This document shows, one piece after another, positions 7,726 to 11,054 of a DNA stretch of 11,054 nucleotides. This DNA comes from a bacterium. GTDB lineage: Bacteria; Auribacterota; Auribacteria; Auribacterales; Auribacteraceae. A program made the position numbers and the translations under genes. The notes beneath the pieces were generated by a model. The model searched no databases and was not told where the DNA came from. It saw nothing but the letters and a program-made list of their open reading frames with translations. The stretch spans positions 1 to 11,054 of the forward strand of contig JAGGZS010000252.1 in the NCBI GenBank assembly GCA_021161885.1, given 5' to 3'. The stretch's first letter is position 1. Every line of letters begins with the position of its first letter.

Positions 7726-8894
7726 TACGTCCTCTCTACAAAGCTAATCATGCTCCAGATAAATTTACTGCTGAAGGCAATGCTGGGTTGTGGTTTGAAC
7801 GATTTTTCTCTGCGTATGAGCAATGTTTCAAGGGAAAGAATAAGAAGGAAACAAAGGAATGGATGGATAAACTTAAAGTAACTGTTGGTAATGAAGAGTT
7901 ACTTCGAAAACATGCATCATATCAGTTGAAAATGATTGATGATTTAGATGGAAAACTATGTACGGTTAACTGTAGTTGGCATTTTGTTACTGGTATGGGA
8001 AATCCACATCCTGTAGAAAATGGTTTCACATGGCATCCGACATTAGGAGTCCCTTATTTGCCAGGCTCGGCAGTAAAAGGTCTATTGCGTTCTTGGATTG
8101 AGCAATGGGATGAAAAAGATGATAAAAAACGTAAAGAAAAATTACTTCGATGGTTTGGTAGTGACCATAAAAATCCTAAACAACGTACAAATAAAGAAGA
8201 TCATACGGGTGAACTAATCTTTTTTGACGCACTTCCAATAGAAAAACCTCGTCTTTCTGTGGATATAATGACTCCCCATATGGGGAAGTGGTATGAAAAA
8301 GGTGGAGATATAAAATGTGTCGAAAAAGAGTCGGAAGCCATTCCTGCAGATTGGCACGACCCTGTGCCTGTACCTTATCTCGTAACGGATAAGGCAACAT
8401 TCCTCTTTAGTATTGCTCTTCGAGCATGTAAAAAAACGGTTGTTGATGCATTAGATTTAGATGAAGTAATGCAGGCATTGAAGAATGCGTTAGAGTGGTT
8501 AGGCGCAGGGGCGAAAACAGCGGTCGGTTATGGGCAAATGCAAGAAGATGAACAAACATTTATAAAAGAGCTTAAAGAAAAGCAGAAAAAGTTATTGGAT
8601 CAAAAACAGTTTGAGGAAGAAATTAAAGATTGGTCTCCTCTGGCTAAGAAATTTGTAAAACAAGCGGAGCAAGAAAAGTGGAATGAAGATAAAAATAAAT
8701 TTTGGGCTCCTGGTGTTGTTGAAGGATACTTAGATGAATTAGAAAAGGAATGTGATATATTTTTAGTAATAAAGTTGGAAAAACTTTTATCAAAACATTT
8801 TCCCAAAAAGAAGAAAAAAAAACCGAAAGAACGTGAAAAAAAAGTTAGAGAAAGGTTATGTGTTTTACGTGAAAACAATACAAAAAAGGAGTAG
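7722..8894 (+). CDS. cmr6: type III-B CRISPR RAMP subunit Cmr6 with a lysine-rich C-terminal extension
   Basis: Cmr6 is the RAMP subunit next to Cmr1 at the crRNA 3' end of the complex. Family marks are RPLYK at the N terminus, GMGNPHPVENGFTWHPTLG (91-109) leading into VPYLPGSAVKGLLRSW (110-125), and the glycine-rich loop LGAGAKTAVGYG (260-271). The RAMP fold should end near residue 275. About 115 further residues follow that are charged, largely helical in appearance and very lysine-rich, with KKKKKKP near residue 365. The tail could bind nucleic acid or be a poorly conserved linker. Two poly-A runs encode it (8814-8822 and 8836-8843). The start overlaps cmr5 with AAGGAGG seven bases upstream. 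The stop is TAG, followed by AGC and then the csx16 ATG in the same frame. Confidence 0.92.
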   Translation: MIRPLYKANHAPDKFTAEGNAGLWFERFFSAYEQCFKGKNKKETKEWMDKLKVTVGNEELLRKHASYQLKMIDDLDGKLCTVNCSWHFVTGMGNPHPVENGFTWHPTLGVPYLPGSAVKGLLRSWIEQWDEKDDKKRKEKLLRWFGSDHKNPKQRTNKEDHTGELIFFDALPIEKPRLSVDIMTPHMGKWYEKGGDIKCVEKESEAIPADWHDPVPVPYLVTDKATFLFSIALRACKKTVVDALDLDEVMQALKNALEWLGAGAKTAVGYGQMQEDEQTFIKELKEKQKKLLDQKQFEEEIKDWSPLAKKFVKQAEQEKWNEDKNKFWAPGVVEGYLDELEKECDIFLVIKLEKLLSKHFPKKKKKKPKEREKKVRERLCVLRENNTKKE

Positions 8895-8897
8895 AGC

Positions 8898-9191
8898 ATG
8901 ACAACGTGGTTTGTTACCCGTCATAGCGGTGCTCGTGAGTGGGCGGAGGAAAAAGGGATTCATGTCGACTATGTGATAGATCATTTTGAACCGTCGCGAA
9001 TTGCTCTCGGTGATTGCGTATTAGGTACATTACCTGTTAACTTAGCCGCTGAAATTTGTGATAGAGGCGGACGATATTTCCATCTTTCCCTTGATGTACC
9101 GCTACAATTGCGGGGCAAAGAACTTACCAAGGACTATATGCGTGAGTGTAACGCTCGATTAGAGGAATATAAAATAGAGAGAATTCGATGA
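8898..9191 (+). CDS. csx16: Csx16, type III CRISPR ring nuclease family protein
   Basis: Csx16 (VVA1548 family) is a small type III accessory protein. Members of the family have been reported to degrade cyclic tetra-adenylate and so switch off cOA signalling. The 97-residue protein matches across its length: TWFVTRHSGAREWA (3-16), GTLPVNLAAEIC (43-54), YFHLSLDVPLQLRGKELT (60-77). AAGGAG (8886-8891) lies six bases before the ATG. The gene follows cmr6 by three bases and overlaps the CARF-nuclease gene by four (ATGA), so off-switch and effector would be made from the same message. Its presence suggests that the messenger used here is cA4. Family call is firm, activity inferred. Confidence 0.9.
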   Translation: MTTWFVTRHSGAREWAEEKGIHVDYVIDHFEPSRIALGDCVLGTLPVNLAAEICDRGGRYFHLSLDVPLQLRGKELTKDYMRECNARLEEYKIERIR

Positions 9192-10360
9192 AAAAAATAC
9201 ATGTTTGCCTGGTATCTGCTCAATTAATACCTAACCTTATTCCTATCCTGATGGATTCTATAGAAAACGTTGTTTTAATCAGCACCAAAAAAATGAAAGG
9301 GCTGGCAAATCGGTTAAAAAAAATATTAGAAGATAAAAATACAAATGTTCGTATATATAATTATTCCGCTCCAAGCAGTGGAATAAATGGTATAACAGAT
9401 TACGCTAACAGTATCTATGATAAAATATCAAAAGATTATCAAAACAGAGAAATAGTCTTGAATCTTACAGGTGGCACTAAATTGATGGTTCTTGGAATTT
9501 GGGATTCTCATTTAAGGAAAAACGCGAAGCAAGTTATTTATACAGACACCCAAGAAAATCGGATTGAATATCTTTTTTCCGATAATAATAATCTTCATCA
9601 AGATATCTATCGTGATTTAGACTCAGTAATGAATATTCCTTTATATCTAAAATGTTATGGGGCAGAATATATAAGAGCTGAATCTGATAATAAACTTTGG
9701 CGTGAACATCTTGAACGGAATATTCATATAACCTGCGCAATAGGTAAAAATGCTACAAAATTTAGTGGTTTTTTTAAACTAATCAATGCTTTAACCCATA
9801 AGGCAATAGATAGCGATAAAAAAGTTGTTAGCAACCCTAAACAACAGATAGAATTTCAACTCAACAGGTTCCAAAAACAAACCCTTAAAACATTTCAAGA
9901 AGCTGGTTTACTTGTATTTGAAAACAGTAATACAATTGAGTTCAAAGATTATAAGAGTGCACTTTATTTGGGAGGTTTTTGGCTTGAAGAATATGTATAT
10001 GATTGTATTAGGAAACTTAATCCTGATGATGTGCGAAGCGGTGTAACTGTTTCGCAAAAGGATAGCGTGAAAAATGAGTTCGATACTTTAGTTGTTCATA
10101 ATAACCGTTTGTTGCTGATTGAATGTAAAACGGCTCGTATGGACGAAAAAGAAGTTGATTTCTTCTATAAATTAGACAGCCTTGCAAAAAGCCTGAAAGG
10201 GATATTTGGTTCCGCTTTATTAGTTACTTTACAGAAACCTTCTGTTTACCTGAGGAATAGAGCTGAAAATCAAAAAATATGCATTATTGATACAGAAAAG
10301 TTGCCTTATATCTCAGAATATATTCAAGATTGGATGGAAAATCTTGATTTATTTAGCTAA
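9188..10360 (+). CDS. Can2/Card1-type CARF domain PD-(D/E)XK nuclease
   Basis: Predicted cOA-activated nuclease. Family members studied so far bind cA4 and cut single-stranded RNA and DNA or nick DNA. The N-terminal CARF domain opens with HVCLVSAQLIPNLIPIL (5-21) and carries LNLTGGTKLMV (91-101), the classical CARF ligand loop. After a helical linker the C-terminal part has GGFWLEEYVYDC (262-273), then NEFDTLVVHNNRLLLIECKT (296-315), in which D299 and E312-x-K314 form the PD-(D/E)XK active site and E267 or E268 supplies the helix acidic residue. The 390-residue, one-CARF plus one-nuclease plan matches Can2/Card1 rather than the double-CARF Can1. The start overlaps the csx16 stop (ATGA), with only a weak ribosome site, so translational coupling is likely. 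It is the last gene of the module. Confidence 0.88.
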   Translation: MKKIHVCLVSAQLIPNLIPILMDSIENVVLISTKKMKGLANRLKKILEDKNTNVRIYNYSAPSSGINGITDYANSIYDKISKDYQNREIVLNLTGGTKLMVLGIWDSHLRKNAKQVIYTDTQENRIEYLFSDNNNLHQDIYRDLDSVMNIPLYLKCYGAEYIRAESDNKLWREHLERNIHITCAIGKNATKFSGFFKLINALTHKAIDSDKKVVSNPKQQIEFQLNRFQKQTLKTFQEAGLLVFENSNTIEFKDYKSALYLGGFWLEEYVYDCIRKLNPDDVRSGVTVSQKDSVKNEFDTLVVHNNRLLLIECKTARMDEKEVDFFYKLDSLAKSLKGIFGSALLVTLQKPSVYLRNRAENQKICIIDTEKLPYISEYIQDWMENLDLFS

Positions 10361-10362
10361 TC

Positions 10363-10500
10363 TTGATATTGCTTATTTTGTCCGGCGTATTGTTTTTATC
10401 CGGTTGCGTGGCGGAATCGGGTAAAGTTCAGGCGGTAGAGTCTATCTGGAAATGGCCTAATTTCCTGCAGAATCTTCTGAAGTCGGTTGATATTAATTAG
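10363..10500 (+). CDS. short lipoprotein-like frame ending at an amber codon
   Basis: From a TTG at 10363 a 45-codon frame reads MILLILSGVLFLSGC then a polar stretch, stopping at TAG (10498-10500). The hydrophobic start ending in LSGC (12-15) is a lipobox, predicting signal peptidase II processing and lipid attachment at C15. The lysine or arginine normally found at the start of such signals is missing, no good ribosome binding site is visible, and in-frame stops (10345-10347, 10354-10356) lie just upstream, so the 5' end may be lost. It begins two bases after the CARF-nuclease stop. Family not recognised. Confidence 0.4.
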   Translation: MILLILSGVLFLSGCVAESGKVQAVESIWKWPNFLQNLLKSVDIN

Positions 10501-10542
10501 AAAACTACTACGACAATATATGGTGTTGACCCGAAATATCTT

Positions 10543-10764
10543 TTGTACGCGTTCATCATTACGGCTGTGCTGGTAAGTATTCCGTGGTTGGTGTTAGTAT
10601 TGTTTCGGTCACGGAAGATTGTTAAATTGAAACGGATAATCAAATCGTTAGTTGTATCTATAGACGGGCATGATGATACCGTATCAATAAAACGTCATTC
10701 AAAAATAGTATCTAAGGCAGACCGGTTTTACAGGAAAATTGTTGATCGGTATATAAATCTGTAA
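10543..10764 (+). CDS. small membrane protein frame with one transmembrane segment and basic tail
   Basis: This frame continues in the same reading phase as the lipoprotein-like frame, after its TAG. It has one clear membrane segment, FIITAVLVSIPWLVLVLF (4-21), followed by a strongly basic stretch RSRKIVKLKRIIK and a polar tail ending RYINL. A TTG at 10543 is the nearest start codon, but there is no ribosome binding site before it, which makes independent translation doubtful. By the positive-inside rule the tail would be cytoplasmic, which is what one would expect if the segment were the second half of the lipoprotein. Function unknown. Confidence 0.4.
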   Translation: MYAFIITAVLVSIPWLVLVLFRSRKIVKLKRIIKSLVVSIDGHDDTVSIKRHSKIVSKADRFYRKIVDRYINL

Positions 10765-10791
10765 GTATCTGAAATAAAAGCAATTAACCCC

Positions 10792-10821
10792 TTGACTCCC
10801 CCTTGAACCTATGGCCTTATA
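10792..10821 (+). promoter_or_regulatory. weak candidate promoter before the last gene
   Basis: TTGACT (10792-10797) is five of six to the -35 consensus, but the best -10 partner is poor: CTTATA at 10816-10821 after 18 bases. A transcript from here would begin close to the left arm of the inverted repeat that follows and place it in the leader. Confidence 0.3.
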
Positions 10822-10823
10822 CC

Positions 10824-10881
10824 CCCAGTTTTTAAACATCGAACTGTAACTGCAAGTTCGAATTTAATCGTAAAAACTGGG
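10824..10881 (+). repeat. nested perfect inverted repeat in the leader of the last gene
   Basis: The outer arms CCCAGTTTTTA (10824-10834) and TAAAAACTGGG (10871-10881) are exact 11-base reverse complements. Inside them TCGAACT (10839-10845) and AGTTCGA (10855-10861) form a second exact 7-base pair around a nine-base loop. The right outer arm includes the first G residues of the ribosome binding site GGGAGG (10879-10884). This could be a translational control hairpin, an attenuator or a protein-binding operator. It is not a typical terminator since no U-run follows. Confidence 0.7.
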
Positions 10882-10884
10882 AGG
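10879..10884 (+). promoter_or_regulatory. ribosome binding site of the last gene, partly inside a hairpin arm
   Basis: GGGAGG lies eight bases before the ATG at 10893. Its first three G residues form the end of the right arm of the 11-base inverted repeat, so folding would pair half of the site. Confidence 0.65.
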
Positions 10885-10892
10885 ATTCAAAA

Positions 10893-11054
10893 ATGAACGA
10901 AATAGTAAAAATTTTAATGGATCGGGACGGATTATCTCGAGCGGAAGCTGAAGAACTGTTTCGGGAAGCGCAAGATGAACTTAACAATCGGTTAGCTTAT
11001 GGTGAAGATTGTTTTTATATTTGTGAAGAATATTTCGGGTTAGAACCTGATTAT
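10893..11054 (+). CDS. small acidic conserved protein of unknown function (partial, runs off the right edge)
   Basis: The first 54 codons are present, starting MNEIVKILMDRDGLSRAEAE and including YICEEYFGLEPDY near the cut end. I recognise the overall form, a short acidic helical protein with MxRDGLSxxEAxE at the start and xExxxGLEPDY at the end, as a recurrent hypothetical protein of bacterial chromosomes, plasmids and phages. Family members are typically about 55-75 residues, so only a few residues should be missing. No function is known to me. The gene has a good ribosome binding site and a structured leader, and is probably not part of the CRISPR operon. Confidence 0.75.
   Translation, partial: MNEIVKILMDRDGLSRAEAEELFREAQDELNNRLAYGEDCFYICEEYFGLEPDY

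Larger units (their letters stand above)
10363..10764 (+). pseudogene. probable single lipoprotein/membrane gene split by an in-frame TAG (10498-10500)
   Basis: Ignoring one TAG, the frame runs 134 codons: lipobox, about 45 outward-facing residues, an amphipathic-looking stretch with WKWPNFLQNLL, the junction DIN-TAG-KTTTTIYGVDPKYLLY, one membrane span and a basic cytoplasmic tail. The predicted topology is coherent across the stop, so the halves were probably one protein. CAG to TAG is a single transition. The alternatives are a decayed gene, which the missing 5' signals favour, or amber readthrough. Such short lipoprotein-plus-span proteins are often of phage origin, but I do not recognise this one. 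Confidence 0.5.

Noticed and set aside
8600..8899. 99-codon - strand frame opposite the cmr6 tail
   Set aside because: It is the complement of the lysine-rich tail (poly-F and S runs), so it is a compositional shadow.
9188..10360. Assignment as Can1 (double CARF nuclease)
   Set aside because: Only one CARF motif set and one nuclease domain fit into 390 residues, which is the Can2/Card1 plan.
10824..10881. Inverted repeat read as a rho-independent terminator for the upstream genes
   Set aside because: The stem is followed by GAGGATTC and a start codon, not by a T-run, and the outer stem is mostly A-T pairs.

Overview
The window carries a nearly self-contained type III-B (Cmr) CRISPR-Cas effector module, read entirely on the + strand. 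It includes a well-equipped cyclic oligoadenylate (cOA) signalling arm. The DNA is AT-rich, with clear bacterial Shine-Dalgarno sites, ATG starts and tightly overlapping genes, so the source is a bacterium (or a bacterial mobile element). Nothing in the sequence fixes the taxon. An uncultured low-GC bacterium is a reasonable guess, and chromosomal, plasmid or phage location cannot be decided.

Layout. Positions 1-317 are an AT-rich divergent control region with a possible gene start leaving the left edge on the - strand. 318-2006 encodes a 562-residue protein read as CARF-HEPN-CARF, a Csx1/TM1812-type RNase with a second CARF-like domain at its C terminus. After a 52-base gap holding a plausible promoter comes the complete interference complex in the order cmr1-cmr2(cas10)-cmr3-cmr4-cmr5-cmr6 (2059-8894). 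Its genes overlap by 1-4 bases or abut. The run continues without a break into csx16 (8898-9191, ring nuclease family) and a Can2/Card1-type CARF-nuclease gene (9188-10360).

How it works together (established for the families, inferred here). Cmr1, Cmr3, Cmr4, Cmr5 and Cmr6 would hold crRNA and bind target RNA, and Cmr4 would cut that RNA. The Cas10 subunit keeps the GGDD cyclase motif but has no N-terminal HD domain, so its output should be cOA rather than DNA cleavage. The cOA would switch on two effectors: the HEPN RNase at the head of the locus and the PD-(D/E)XK nuclease at its tail. Csx16, and possibly the extra CARF domain of the first protein, would remove the messenger. No cas6, cas1, cas2 or CRISPR array is present, so crRNA must come from elsewhere.

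The module appears to end at about 10360. Beyond it lies a different kind of DNA: a short lipoprotein/membrane reading frame interrupted by an in-frame amber codon (10363-10764), a nested perfect inverted repeat whose right arm runs into a ribosome binding site (10824-10881), and the first 54 codons of a small acidic protein of a type common in accessory DNA.
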